From Nocardioides sp. Root140 (lineage in GTDB: Bacteria > Actinomycetota > Actinomycetes > Propionibacteriales > Nocardioidaceae): DNA of 64,000 nt. The notes under the pieces were generated by a model. The model did no database searches. It was not told the origin of the DNA and saw nothing but the letters and a program-made list of their open reading frames with translations. The stretch's first letter is position 1, and every line of letters starts with the position of its first letter. The position numbers and the translations under genes were made by a program. The stretch is taken from positions 725,722-789,721 of the forward strand of contig NZ_LMFI01000010.1 in NCBI RefSeq assembly GCF_001426745.1, written 5' to 3'. Of this stretch, positions 39,182 to 47,183 are shown piece by piece.

Positions 39182-40486
39182 ATGACCGAGGCGAACCAGA
39201 CCGTCCAGCCCCTCGCGGAGCGCTCCCCCGAGCAGATCGCAACATTCCTCGACGAACAGCGCGCGACGTACGAAGCGCTCAAGGCCGGCGGCCTGAAGCT
39301 CGACCTCACGCGCGGCAAGCCGGCCCCGGCGCAGCTCGACCTGTCCGACGGACTGCTCTCGCTGCCCCACGGCGTGAAGGACGCCGACGGCGTCGACACC
39401 CGCAACTACGGCGGACTGGCCGGCATCTCCGAACTGCGCGCGATGTTCGCCGAACTGCTGTGGGTGGAGCCCGAGCAGGTCGTCGCCGGCGGCAACTCCA
39501 GCCTCGTCATGATGCGCGAGGTCCTCACCGACCTGTGGCTCAAGGGCGGTGTCGACAGTGAGCGGCCGTGGGGTGCGGAGGAGAAGGTCACCTTCATCTG
39601 TCCCGTGCCCGGCTACGACCGCCACTTCACCCTGCTCGACTGGTTCGGCATCGACACGGTCACCGTGCCGATGAACGAGGACGGCCCCGACGCCGAGGCG
39701 GTGGCCGCACTGGTCGCCGACGACCCCAGCATCAAGGGCATCTGGATCGTGCCGACGTACGCCAACCCGAGCGGCTCGATCGCCAGCCAGGAAGTGGCGG
39801 CCCGACTCGCCTCCATGCCGACCGCGGCTCCCGACTTCAAGATCTTCTGGGACAACGCCTACGCGTTCCACCACCTGACCGAGGACGAGGCCAAGAGCGC
39901 GGACATCCTCACCCTGGCCAGCGCGGCCGGCAACCCGCACCGCCCGATCATGTTCGCCTCGACCTCGAAGATCACCTTCGCCGGCGCCGGCGTCGCGTTC
40001 CTGGCCGGGTCGGTCGAGACCGTGAAGTGGTACACCACCCACCTCGGCAAGGGCGCCATCGGGCCCGACAAGCTCAACCAGCTGCGCCACGCACAGTTCT
40101 TCGGCTCGCCGCAGGGCGTGCGCGACCACATGGCCAAGCACCGCGAGATCATCGCCCCGAAGTTCGCGGAGGTGGAGCGGGTGCTCTCCGAGCGCCTCGG
40201 CGGCCTGGGTGTGGCCACCTGGACCAAGCCCGCCGGCGGCTACTTCGTCAACCTCGACGTCATGGACGGCACCGCGTCCCGGGTGATCGCCCTGGCCAAG
40301 GAGGCCGGCATCGCGCTGACCCCCGCCGGCTCCTCGTTCCCGCACGGCGACGACCCGCGCGACCGCAACATCCGCCTGGCGCCGACCTTCCCGGAGCTGG
40401 CCGACGTCGCCGCGGCGATGGACGGCGTGGCCACCTGCGCCTTGCTCGCCGCCGCGGAGAAGCTCGCCGGCGCAGCCTCCTTGTAG
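39182..40486 (+). CDS. aspT: Aspartate aminotransferase, subgroup Ic (MocR-like aminotransferase fold)
   Basis: 434-residue PLP enzyme that starts with the long N-terminal helix typical of the Corynebacterium glutamicum AspT type (EQIATFLDEQRATYEALKAGG, then LDLTRGKPAPAQLDLS). The PLP lysine is in FASTSKITFAGAGV near residue 262; other marks are VAGGNSSLVMM and a late RLAPTFPEL. It interconverts aspartate and oxaloacetate with glutamate and 2-oxoglutarate. It lies 9 bases upstream of the deaminase gene on the same strand and shares its promoter. Confidence 0.88.
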   Translation: MTEANQTVQPLAERSPEQIATFLDEQRATYEALKAGGLKLDLTRGKPAPAQLDLSDGLLSLPHGVKDADGVDTRNYGGLAGISELRAMFAELLWVEPEQVVAGGNSSLVMMREVLTDLWLKGGVDSERPWGAEEKVTFICPVPGYDRHFTLLDWFGIDTVTVPMNEDGPDAEAVAALVADDPSIKGIWIVPTYANPSGSIASQEVAARLASMPTAAPDFKIFWDNAYAFHHLTEDEAKSADILTLASAAGNPHRPIMFASTSKITFAGAGVAFLAGSVETVKWYTTHLGKGAIGPDKLNQLRHAQFFGSPQGVRDHMAKHREIIAPKFAEVERVLSERLGGLGVATWTKPAGGYFVNLDVMDGTASRVIALAKEAGIALTPAGSSFPHGDDPRDRNIRLAPTFPELADVAAAMDGVATCALLAAAEKLAGAASL

Positions 40487-40495
40487 CCTGCCCGC

Positions 40496-41536
40496 ATGCG
40501 TGATCCGAGGCGCGACCTGACCAGCCTGCCCAAGGCGCACCTCCACCTGCACTTCACCGGATCGATGCGGCACGCCACGCTGCTCGAGCTCGCCGAGCGG
40601 GACGGCGTCGCACTCCCCGACTCGCTGGTCGAGGAGTGGCCGCCGCAGCTGTCCGCGGCCGACGAGAAGGGCTGGTTCCGCTTCCAGCGGCTCTACGACG
40701 TGGCGCGGTCGGTGCTGCGCACGCCCGACGACGTACGACGGCTGGTGCGCGAGGCGGCCGAGGACGACGTCCGCGACGGCGGACGCTGGCTCGAGATCCA
40801 GGTCGATCCCAGCGGGTACGCCGCGAAGTTCGGCGGCGTCACCGCGTTCACCGACCTGGTCCTCGACTGCGTCCGCGACGCCTCGGCACGCACCGGCCTG
40901 GGCATCGCCGTGGTGATCGCGGCCAACCGCACCCGGCACCCGCTCGATGCGCGCACCCTCGCCCGGCTCGCGGCGCAGTACGTCGACCGGGGCGTGGTCG
41001 GCTTCGGGCTCTCCAACGACGAACGGCGGGGCACCACCGCAGACTTCGCGCCGGCCTTCGCCATCGCCGAGCGGGCCGGGCTCCTGCTGGCCCCGCACGG
41101 CGGCGAGCTGCGCGGGCCCGACAACATCAGGCTCTGCCTCGACCACCTGCACGCGAACCGGCTCGGCCACGGGGTGCGGGTCGGTGAGGACCCGGCGTTG
41201 CTCGATCGCGTGGTGCAGCAGGGCATCGCCCTCGAGATGTGCCCGGTCTCCAACGTGGCGCTGGGCGTCTACTCCGACCTCACGTCGGTGCCGCTCCCCC
41301 AGCTGATGGACGCCGGGGCCACCATCGCGCTGGGCGCCGACGACCCGCTGCTGTTCGGCTCCCAGCTCGAGGGCCAGTACGCCACGATGCGCGCCGCCCA
41401 CGACCTCACCGACGCCCGGCTGGCCGAGCTGGCGCGTATGTCGTTCCGGGCCTCACGGGCGCCGTCCGACCTCGTCGCCACCGCGATGGCCGACATCGAC
41501 GCCTGGCTGGAGAAACCGGACCAAGGAGTGCAGTGA
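40496..41536 (+). CDS. add: Adenosine deaminase family protein
   Basis: 346-residue amidohydrolase. Metal ligands are visible as the paired His of AHLHLHFTGS (near 15-22), APHGGE (near 200) with its adjacent catalytic Glu, and the Asp pair in LGADDPLLFGSQL (near 283). HLHANRLGHGVRVGEDP carries the conserved catalytic His. It would deaminate adenosine or a related adenine compound in purine salvage. HLHFTGS (rather than the classical HLDG) is common in actinobacterial paralogues, so the exact substrate is not certain. It is convergent with murB. Confidence 0.85.
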   Translation: MRDPRRDLTSLPKAHLHLHFTGSMRHATLLELAERDGVALPDSLVEEWPPQLSAADEKGWFRFQRLYDVARSVLRTPDDVRRLVREAAEDDVRDGGRWLEIQVDPSGYAAKFGGVTAFTDLVLDCVRDASARTGLGIAVVIAANRTRHPLDARTLARLAAQYVDRGVVGFGLSNDERRGTTADFAPAFAIAERAGLLLAPHGGELRGPDNIRLCLDHLHANRLGHGVRVGEDPALLDRVVQQGIALEMCPVSNVALGVYSDLTSVPLPQLMDAGATIALGADDPLLFGSQLEGQYATMRAAHDLTDARLAELARMSFRASRAPSDLVATAMADIDAWLEKPDQGVQ

Positions 41537-41538
41537 CC

Positions 41539-41626
41539 GGACCACAGGACAGGTAAGTGGGACTTGCCCGGCTCAGGCGTGCGCTCAGCCGATCACCAGC
41601 GACACTGCTCACCTGTCCTACGGTCC
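41539..41626. repeat. Inverted repeat of the GGACCGTAGGACAGGTAAG family
   Basis: Left arm 41539-41559 and right arm 41605-41626 are inverted copies related to GGACCGTAGGACAGGTAAG, with a 45-base loop, between the convergent add and murB genes. The same 19-base unit, also as an inverted pair, lies at 56419-56508. The loop sequences are unrelated. Confidence 0.75.
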
Positions 41627-41637
41627 GCTGACGCCGA

Positions 41638-42660
41638 CTAGAGCGAACAGCCGACCATCACGGGTTCGTTGACCAGGCGGATCCCGAAGCGGGCCTCGAC
41701 ACCGTCGCGGACCTCCCGGGCCAGCGCCAGCAGGTCGTCGGTGGTCGCGCGACCGCGGTTGGTCAGGGCCAGGGTGTGCTTCGTGGAGAGGCTGACCCGC
41801 TCGTTGCCGTGGCCCTTGGTGAACCCGGCGCGCTCGATCAGCCAGGCGGCGCTCGACTTCACGGTGCCGTCGGGCTGGGGGAACAGCGGCGCGCCCTCGG
41901 GGAGGGACTGCGCCTGCTCGGGAGTGAGGAACGGGTTCGTGAAGAACGACCCGGCGCTCCACGTGTCGTGGTCGGCGGCGTCGAGCACCATGCCCTTGCC
42001 GGCGCGCAGGCCCAGCACCGTCCGGCGTACGTCGGCCAAGGGTGCCCGCTCACCCTGCTCGACACCGAGGGTGCGGGCCAGCTCGGCGTACTTCACCGGG
42101 GCACCGAGGTCGCCGCAGGGGAACTGGAAGGTCACCTCGAGCACGACGTGGCGGCCCGGGTCGGCCTTGAAGCGGCTGTGCCGGTAGCCGAAGCCGCAGT
42201 CTGCGTTCGTGAAGGTGCGGACGCCGCGCAGGGTGCGGTCCCAGACGCGGACGGAGACGATGGTCTCGGAGACCTCCTGGCCGTAGGCGCCGACGTTCTG
42301 GATCGGGGTGGCGCCCACGGAGCCCGGGATGCCGGAGAGTGCTTCGACGCCCACCCAGCCGCTGGTCACGGCGCGGGCAACGAGGTCGTCCCACACCTCG
42401 CCGGCGGCGACCGTGACGGTGACGCCGTCAGAGGTCGGCTCGGTCGTGATGCCACGGGTGGCGATGCGGACCGCGGTGCCGGGGAAGCCGTCGTCCGAGA
42501 CGACCAGGTTGCTGCCGCCGGCGACCAGCAGCAACGGTTCGCCGCGTCCATCGGCGTCACTGACCGCGGCCACCAGCTCGTCCTCGGTGGTCGCCTCGAC
42601 CAGCGTGGCCGCGGGGCCGCCCAGGTGCAGGGTGGTCAGGTCGGCCAGGCGGTCAGGCAC
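41638..42660 (-). CDS. murB: UDP-N-acetylenolpyruvoylglucosamine reductase
   Basis: 340-residue flavoenzyme that reduces UDP-GlcNAc-enolpyruvate to UDP-MurNAc with NADPH in peptidoglycan synthesis. The FAD-binding LLVAGGSNLVVSDDGFPGT lies near residues 44-62, GIPGSVGATPIQNVGAYGQE near 111-130, the catalytic Ser is in SAGSFFTNPFL, and the C-terminal Glu is in LVNEPVMVGCSL. It overlaps the upstream HadB-like gene by 8 bases and ends close to the add terminator region. Confidence 0.96.
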   Translation of the reverse strand: MPDRLADLTTLHLGGPAATLVEATTEDELVAAVSDADGRGEPLLLVAGGSNLVVSDDGFPGTAVRIATRGITTEPTSDGVTVTVAAGEVWDDLVARAVTSGWVGVEALSGIPGSVGATPIQNVGAYGQEVSETIVSVRVWDRTLRGVRTFTNADCGFGYRHSRFKADPGRHVVLEVTFQFPCGDLGAPVKYAELARTLGVEQGERAPLADVRRTVLGLRAGKGMVLDAADHDTWSAGSFFTNPFLTPEQAQSLPEGAPLFPQPDGTVKSSAAWLIERAGFTKGHGNERVSLSTKHTLALTNRGRATTDDLLALAREVRDGVEARFGIRLVNEPVMVGCSL

Positions 42661-43039
42661 GAATGACTGCCTTGGGCGCCCCGAGCACCTTGTCGTCGCC
42701 GCAGGTGACCTCGAGCGCGAGAGAGATGAGCCCGTCGGCCTCGCCGGTCACCCGACCGGCGACGCGGACCACCACGCCCTCGTCGTCATCGGGGACCACG
42801 ACCGGCTTGGTGAACTTGCAGCCGAACTCGACGACCCTGCCGGGGCCGCCGGCCCACTCCTCGACCGCACGGGCGGCCAGGGCCATCGTGAACATGCCGT
42901 GGGCGATCACGCCGGGCAGCCCGACCGACGTGGCCACCCGCTCGCTCCAGTGGATCGGGTTGAAGTCTCCGCTGGCTCCGGCATAGCGCACCAGGTCGGC
43001 ACGGGTCACCCGGAACTCGCGGTCGGCGAACTCGCTCAT
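42653..43039 (-). CDS. MaoC family dehydratase, HadB-like
   Basis: 128-residue hot-dog-fold hydratase with the catalytic motif YAGASGDFNPIHW (Asp and His of the R-hydratase dyad, near residues 20-32). A GVIAHGMFTMALAARA helix follows. In mycobacteria the HadAB(C) (3R)-hydroxyacyl-ACP dehydratases of FAS-II sit in this rpmG-secE interval; related pairs exist in actinobacteria without mycolic acids, where the acyl substrate is unsettled. It pairs with the HadA-like gene just upstream (ATGA overlap), and the two probably form a heterodimer. Confidence 0.9.
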   Translation of the reverse strand: MSEFADREFRVTRADLVRYAGASGDFNPIHWSERVATSVGLPGVIAHGMFTMALAARAVEEWAGGPGRVVEFGCKFTKPVVVPDDDEGVVVRVAGRVTGEADGLISLALEVTCGDDKVLGAPKAVIRA

Positions 43040-43437
43040 GCGTCCTCCCCACGGTGGATCAACGTCGCCTTGGTCGTGCAGACCAGGGCGCCGTCGGCGT
43101 CGGTGATGCGGCTCGAGGTGCCGATGATGTCGTTGCCGCCGATCTGGCGCAGCGTGTCGACGGTCAGGCTCGCAGTGAGCACGTCACCGGCCTGCACGGC
43201 GCGCTCGTAGGCGAACCGCTGCTCGCCGTGCACGATGCGGAAGAGGTCGACCTGCACGTCGGCGAGGAATCCGTTCATCGCGTGGAAGGCCACGATGATC
43301 GGGAACGTGGGCGGTGCGATGCGTTCGTCGTACGGCGCCCCGGTCGCCTCGGCGAACTCACGCAGCTTGACGGCGGTGACGGCGTACGGCTCCGTCGGCG
43401 GGAACTCGCGCCCCACCAGGGTCTGGTCGATCGGCAT
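43036..43437 (-). CDS. FAS1-like dehydratase-domain protein, HadA-like
   Basis: 133-residue hot-dog-fold protein that lacks the D-x4-H hydratase dyad, as HadA/HadC do. It begins DQTLVGREFPPTEPYAVTA and has PTFPIIVAFHAMNGF and HGEQRFAYERAVQAGDVL. It is the non-catalytic, substrate-stabilising partner of the following HadB-like subunit. Gene order rpmG, HadA-like, HadB-like, then tRNA-Trp and secE (with murB and others inserted) matches M. tuberculosis rpmG2-hadABC-trpT-secE; a third Had gene is absent here. Confidence 0.88.
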   Translation of the reverse strand: MPIDQTLVGREFPPTEPYAVTAVKLREFAEATGAPYDERIAPPTFPIIVAFHAMNGFLADVQVDLFRIVHGEQRFAYERAVQAGDVLTASLTVDTLRQIGGNDIIGTSSRITDADGALVCTTKATLIHRGEDA

Positions 43438-43489
43438 GGGTTCAACCTATCCATTCGATTCCACGCGCCGCGTGTGGGCCGTGAAATGG

Positions 43490-43528
43490 CGTCGAGGACG
43501 ACACCCATGACGGGTGTCGTCCTCGACG
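43490..43528 (-). terminator. Terminator after rpmG
   Basis: Perfect 17-bp stem (43490-43506 with 43512-43528, arm CGTCGAGGACGACACCC) with a 5-base loop, 20 bases past the rpmG stop and before the HadA-like gene. Confidence 0.85.
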
Positions 43529-43547
43529 GACGTGTGTGGAGACTTGT

Positions 43548-43718
43548 TCAGCGGGTCTCGCGGTGCGCAGTGTGGGTGCGGCAGCGCGGGCAGAACTTCT
43601 TCATCTCCATGCGGTCGGGGTCGTTCCGACGGTTCTTCTTGGTGATGTAGTTGCGCTCCTTGCAGTCCACGCAGGCAAGCGTGATCTTGGGGCGAACGTC
43701 AGAGCTCTTGCTGGCCAC
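43548..43718 (-). CDS. rpmG: 50S ribosomal protein bL33
   Basis: 56-residue zinc-binding (C+) form of L33: [19 protein letters not shown] and [15 protein letters not shown] carry the two CxxC pairs. GTG at 43718 ([11 protein letters not shown]) is preceded by AAGGA about 6 bases upstream; the open frame before it crosses the tRNA-Met gene. C+ paralogues are expressed under zinc-replete growth where a C- copy also exists; I cannot see a second copy here. Confidence 0.95.
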   Translation of the reverse strand: MASKSSDVRPKITLACVDCKERNYITKKNRRNDPDRMEMKKFCPRCRTHTAHRETR

Positions 43719-43781
43719 GGGAAGTCCTTCGCTGGATAGGTACTGCAGGGTGTTGCTGGTGTTGCCGGTCGTTCTGTCGAG

Positions 43782-43855
43782 TAGCGGGAGCGGGACTCGA
43801 ACCCGCGACACCACGATTATGAGTCGTGTGCTCTAACCACCTGAGCTACCCCGCC
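43782..43855 (-). tRNA. metT: tRNA-Met (CAT, elongator)
   Basis: 74-base cloverleaf on the minus strand. 5' GGCGGGG pairs with the 3' TCCCGCT, the D-arm is GCTC/GAGC, the anticodon stem is CACGA/TCGTG around CTCATAA (anticodon CAT), and the T-arm is GCGGG TTCGAGT CCCGC. The G1-U72 closing wobble and the ordinary D-arm fit the elongator rather than the initiator. Confidence 0.95.
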
Positions 43856-43863
43856 ACGGGGAC

Positions 43864-43897
43864 GGGGTGTCCCGCCGGCGCAAACCGGCGGGACCCC
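43864..43897 (-). terminator. Hairpin between tRNA-Thr and tRNA-Met
   Basis: A 9-bp stem (43870-43878 with 43885-43893) extended by GGGG/CCCC across a 2-base bulge. It may terminate or mark processing of the tRNA-Thr transcript. Confidence 0.55.
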
Positions 43898-43905
43898 ACA
43901 CCCAG

Positions 43906-43978
43906 AGCCCCTTTACGGAATCGAACCGTAGACCTTCTCCTTACCATGGAGACGCTCTGCCGACTGAGCTAAAGGGGC
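43906..43978 (-). tRNA. thrT: tRNA-Thr (GGT)
   Basis: 73-base cloverleaf on the minus strand. The acceptor GCCCCTT pairs with AAGGGGC, the D-arm is GCTC/GAGC, the anticodon stem TCTCC/GGAGA encloses ATGGTAA (anticodon GGT), and the T-arm is ACGG TTCGATT CCGT. Its position with tRNA-Met upstream of rpmG repeats the mycobacterial order. Confidence 0.95.
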
Positions 43979-44042
43979 GCAGCGACAGTGAAGAATACAC
44001 AGACCGAACGGCGAAGAGGAAATCGGGTGGGAGAGGCCTGGA

Positions 44043-45443
44043 TCACACCGTGATCCGGGCGAACGGACGGGCCTCCTCGAGCTCGTAGGCGAGCTCCAGC
44101 AAGGTGGCCTCGCGACCCCATTCCGCGCCGAACATCATGCCCTGCGGAAGGCCCGCTGACGTGGTCGCCAGGGGCAGCGAGATCGCCGGTTCTCCGGTGG
44201 CGTTCTGCAGTGGCGTGAAGGCCACCCAGTCGAGCAGCTTCTCCATGATCTCGTCGAACTCCTGTGTCGGGTCGAGGTGCCCGACTTTGGGCGTCTCGTG
44301 GGCCAGGGTCGGGGTCAGCACCACGTCGTAGTCGCGGAAGAACCGGGCCGAGATGCGCTTCGACGCGGCGATGCGCGCGGTCGCGAGGGGCAGCCTGTGG
44401 AGGTTGCGCGTGCAGTGTCGGGCAAGTCCGAGGGTGAGGTTGTCGAGCTTCGACGGGTCCCAGGTGCGGCCGTACGTCGCCCGGCCGGTGCGCAGCACGA
44501 ACATGCTCAGCAGCGACCAGTAGAGCAGGAAGTCGTCGGGGAACGAGTCCGGCACGGGTGGTGTGATCTGCTCGACCTGGTGGCCCAGCTCCTCGAGGAG
44601 GGCGGCCGTCTTCAGGGTCAGCTCGGCCACCTCGGGGGTCGCGGAGCGTCCGACCGAGTCGGTGGCGACCGCGATCCGCAGCCGCTTGCGGCCGGGGTGG
44701 GTGATGTCGCCGATCGGGGCGAGCTTGAGGTTGCGGTAGACCTTCTCGGCCTCGCGGTAGAACGCCGCCGAGTCGCGGACCGAACGGGTGACGACGCCGT
44801 CGGCGACGATGCGCACCGGCATGTCGCGCATCATCTTGTCCTGGGCGATCCGGTTGCGGGTCGGCTTCATGCCGACCAGGCCGTTCACCGATGCCGGGAT
44901 GCGGATCGAGCCGCCGCCGTCGTTGGCGTGCGCGATCGGCAGTGCTCCGGCAGCCACGAACGCGGCGGCACCGGCCGAGGAGGCCCCGGCGGTGCGGCCG
45001 GTGTCCCAGGGGCTGCGTACGGCGCCCAGGCGCGGGTGCTCGGCGACCGCGCTGAAACCCCACTCGGACAGCTGCGACTTGCCGAGCGGGATCACGCCGG
45101 TGGCGCGGAACATGCGGGCGAAGTCGCCGTCGGACTTCTTCTCGCGTCCGGCGTACGCGTCCGCGCCCTGGTGGGTCGGCATACCCGCGACGTCGCAGTT
45201 GTCCTTGACCAGGGTCGGTACCCCGCAGAAGAAGCCGCCGTGCGGGTCCTTCGCCTCCAGGCGGGCGGTGTCGAAGGCGGTGTAGGCGAGGCCGTTGACC
45301 GCCGGGTTGACCTTCTCGATCCGGGCGATGGCGGCGTCGACCACCTCCGGGACGCTCACCCGGCCGGACTGGATCTCCTCCACCAGTCCGACGGCGTCGA
45401 GGTCGCCGAGGGCGTCATCGCTGAACGAGTGCACACGTGTCAT
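44043..45443 (-). CDS. Amidase signature family protein
   Basis: 466-residue amidase. The Ser-cisSer-Lys triad is recognisable: Lys80 in TLVKDN, the Ser pair in GRTAGASSAGAAAFVAAG near residue 155, and the nucleophile region GGGSIRIPAS near 178. The C-terminal half is of normal length. Substrates of the family range from glutaminyl-tRNA to aryl amides, nitrile-derived amides and 6-aminohexanoate cyclic dimer; the sequence does not decide. It is not gatA, since no gatBC lies nearby. The ATG at 45443 is chosen; an ATG three codons upstream is possible. Confidence 0.88.
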   Translation of the reverse strand: MTRVHSFSDDALGDLDAVGLVEEIQSGRVSVPEVVDAAIARIEKVNPAVNGLAYTAFDTARLEAKDPHGGFFCGVPTLVKDNCDVAGMPTHQGADAYAGREKKSDGDFARMFRATGVIPLGKSQLSEWGFSAVAEHPRLGAVRSPWDTGRTAGASSAGAAAFVAAGALPIAHANDGGGSIRIPASVNGLVGMKPTRNRIAQDKMMRDMPVRIVADGVVTRSVRDSAAFYREAEKVYRNLKLAPIGDITHPGRKRLRIAVATDSVGRSATPEVAELTLKTAALLEELGHQVEQITPPVPDSFPDDFLLYWSLLSMFVLRTGRATYGRTWDPSKLDNLTLGLARHCTRNLHRLPLATARIAASKRISARFFRDYDVVLTPTLAHETPKVGHLDPTQEFDEIMEKLLDWVAFTPLQNATGEPAISLPLATTSAGLPQGMMFGAEWGREATLLELAYELEEARPFARITV

Positions 45444-45471
45444 GAGCCACAAGTTACCGCCCGGTTGCGGG

Positions 45472-46179
45472 TCATCCCAGGAGGTGGATCACCAACGGGA
45501 CGAGAAGACTGGTGGCCAGGGCGGTCAGGCCCATCGAGAGCCCGGCGAAGGCTCCCTCGGTCGGGTCCTCGTGCAGGGCACGCGAGGTGCCGATGCCATG
45601 GGAGGCCGCGCCCAACGCCAGCCCACGGGCGCGGCGGTCACGGATGTGGAGCAGGGTCAGCACGGTGGGCCCGAGGACGGCACCGAGCATGCCGACCACG
45701 ATGGTGAACACCGCGACCATCGACGGGTTGCCTGCGACGTGATCGGCGACCGCGATCGCGATCGGGGTGGTCGCCGACTTGGGAGCCATCGTGCGCTCGA
45801 GCACGTCGCCGCCGCCGAGCACGCGGACCATGAGGACGCCAGTGCTGATGGAGACGAACGCGCCGACCGGGATGGCGACCAGCATCGGCACCGCGAGCTC
45901 CTTGAGGTGGTGCGCCTCGCGGTGCAGCGGTACGGCGAGCGCCACCGTGGCCGGGCCCAGGAAGAACGCGATGACCGATCCACCGACCAGGTACTCGTCG
46001 TACTCGATGTCGAGGAGCCACATGGCCACACCGACGATCGCGATGGCCACCAGCACGGGCTGGGCGAGCGGGTGGTTCCGGGACAGGCGCTTCACCTCGA
46101 GCCCGCCGCGGTAGGCGGCCAGGGTGAGGACGACGCCCGTCAGCGGCGAGGAGCGCAGGTAGTCCATCGCCTCGCTCAT
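45472..46179 (-). CDS. lrgB: LrgB family membrane protein
   Basis: 235-residue LrgB/CidB protein with about seven membrane helices, including FFLGPATVALAVPLHREAHHL and the conserved APKSATTPIAIAVADHVAGNPSMVA, then RGLALGAASHGIGTSRAL. With LrgA it forms a membrane system that modulates murein hydrolase export or, in some bacteria, small metabolite (pyruvate or glycolate) transport. Its ATG overlaps the lrgA stop by 4 bases, and it reads toward the amidase gene 28 bases away. Confidence 0.9.
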   Translation of the reverse strand: MSEAMDYLRSSPLTGVVLTLAAYRGGLEVKRLSRNHPLAQPVLVAIAIVGVAMWLLDIEYDEYLVGGSVIAFFLGPATVALAVPLHREAHHLKELAVPMLVAIPVGAFVSISTGVLMVRVLGGGDVLERTMAPKSATTPIAIAVADHVAGNPSMVAVFTIVVGMLGAVLGPTVLTLLHIRDRRARGLALGAASHGIGTSRALHEDPTEGAFAGLSMGLTALATSLLVPLVIHLLG

Positions 46180-46535
46180 GCCGCACTCCTGCGACGGGTG
46201 AGCAGTGCGACGAGGACGCCGACCGCGACCAGGCCGGCCAGCCACGAGACCAGCAGCGCGCCGGTGATCGGCAGCGCGTCCTCACGCACCGCGCCGAGGT
46301 AGGCCACGATGCCGACGCCCGGCGGGATGAACAGCAGTTGCAGGTGCCTCAGCACGCGGTCAGAGACACGCAGCAGGCCGGCGCCCGTGTCGGGGCGTCG
46401 CCACTGCAGCAGCCCGAAGAGGATCACCATGCCGATGACCGGACCGGGCACCGGCAGGTCGAGTGAGCGCACCATCACCTCGCCGACCAGCTGGCAGCCG
46501 AGCAACCACATCATTCCGTTGAGCACGGCGGTCAC
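46176..46535 (-). CDS. lrgA: LrgA/CidA family membrane protein
   Basis: 119-residue, four-helix holin-like protein: LLGCQLVGEVMVRSLDLPVPGPVIGMVILF and LLFIPPGVGIVAYLGAV are the family blocks. It pairs with LrgB (next gene, overlapping). No LytTR or LysR-type lrg regulator is adjacent; the nearest gene upstream is the flavin reductase-like protein. Confidence 0.9.
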   Translation of the reverse strand: MTAVLNGMMWLLGCQLVGEVMVRSLDLPVPGPVIGMVILFGLLQWRRPDTGAGLLRVSDRVLRHLQLLFIPPGVGIVAYLGAVREDALPITGALLVSWLAGLVAVGVLVALLTRRRSAA

Positions 46536-46568
46536 CCTACGCGCGAGATCCGGGTCACACGGGGGTCG

Positions 46569-47180
46569 CTACGGGGGCGGCTGCAGGGGCCTCTCGAGTG
46601 CGACGACCTCGGGCGGAAGGCCCCATTCGGCGCCACCCAGTCGCGACACGGGCTGCAGTCGGGACATCGATGGTGAGCCGTCGACCATGGCCTCGTCGCG
46701 GACCGTGACGGCGACGACCCGGCCGAGCACCAGGGTGCACGTGCCGACCTCGATCGTGGTGTGCAGGACGCACTCGATCGAGGCCGGTGCGTCGCTGACC
46801 CGGGGCGGCGCGACCAGCTCGCTGGGCTCCATCGCGATGCCCAGCGCGGCGGCCTCGTCGACACCGGCCTCGTAGGGAGCGCTGGTCTGGTTGACCGCGT
46901 CCATCTGCGGCAGACCGGCCAGGTTCACCACGAATTCACCGGTCGCCAGCACGTTGCGCAGCGTGTCCTTGACGCCGACCGAGGTGAACTGCACGACCGG
47001 TGGCCGGTTGCTGGAGACGGTGAAGAAGGAGTGCGGGGCCAGGTTGACGACGCCGTCACCGGAGAGCGTGGACACCCATGCGATCGGGCGGGGTACGACG
47101 AGCGCTGTCAGCAGTCGGTAGGGGTTGACGTCGGGGTCGTCGACGGCGAAGACGCGGCGTGGGTTCACGGGAGCCAGCAT
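46569..47180 (-). CDS. Flavin reductase-like (FMN-binding split-barrel) protein
   Basis: 203-residue protein with the flavin-reductase domain: YRLLTALVVPRPIAWVSTLS, NLAPHSFFTVSSNRPPVVQF and ATGEFVVNLAGL. It belongs to the DIM6/NTAB-type flavoproteins that bind FMN and either supply reduced flavin to monooxygenases or act in ring chemistry. It starts 3 bases after the FAD synthetase-like gene and forms a pair with it. A different reductase (50396-50956) is already the obvious partner of the phenol hydroxylase, so this one may serve another enzyme. Confidence 0.8.
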   Translation of the reverse strand: MLAPVNPRRVFAVDDPDVNPYRLLTALVVPRPIAWVSTLSGDGVVNLAPHSFFTVSSNRPPVVQFTSVGVKDTLRNVLATGEFVVNLAGLPQMDAVNQTSAPYEAGVDEAAALGIAMEPSELVAPPRVSDAPASIECVLHTTIEVGTCTLVLGRVVAVTVRDEAMVDGSPSMSRLQPVSRLGGAEWGLPPEVVALERPLQPPP

Positions 47181-47183
47181 TGC

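Noticed and set aside
44043..45443. Glutamyl-tRNA amidotransferase subunit GatA
   Set aside because: No gatB or gatC nearby, and the neighbours do not relate to tRNA charging; it is only an amidase-family relative.
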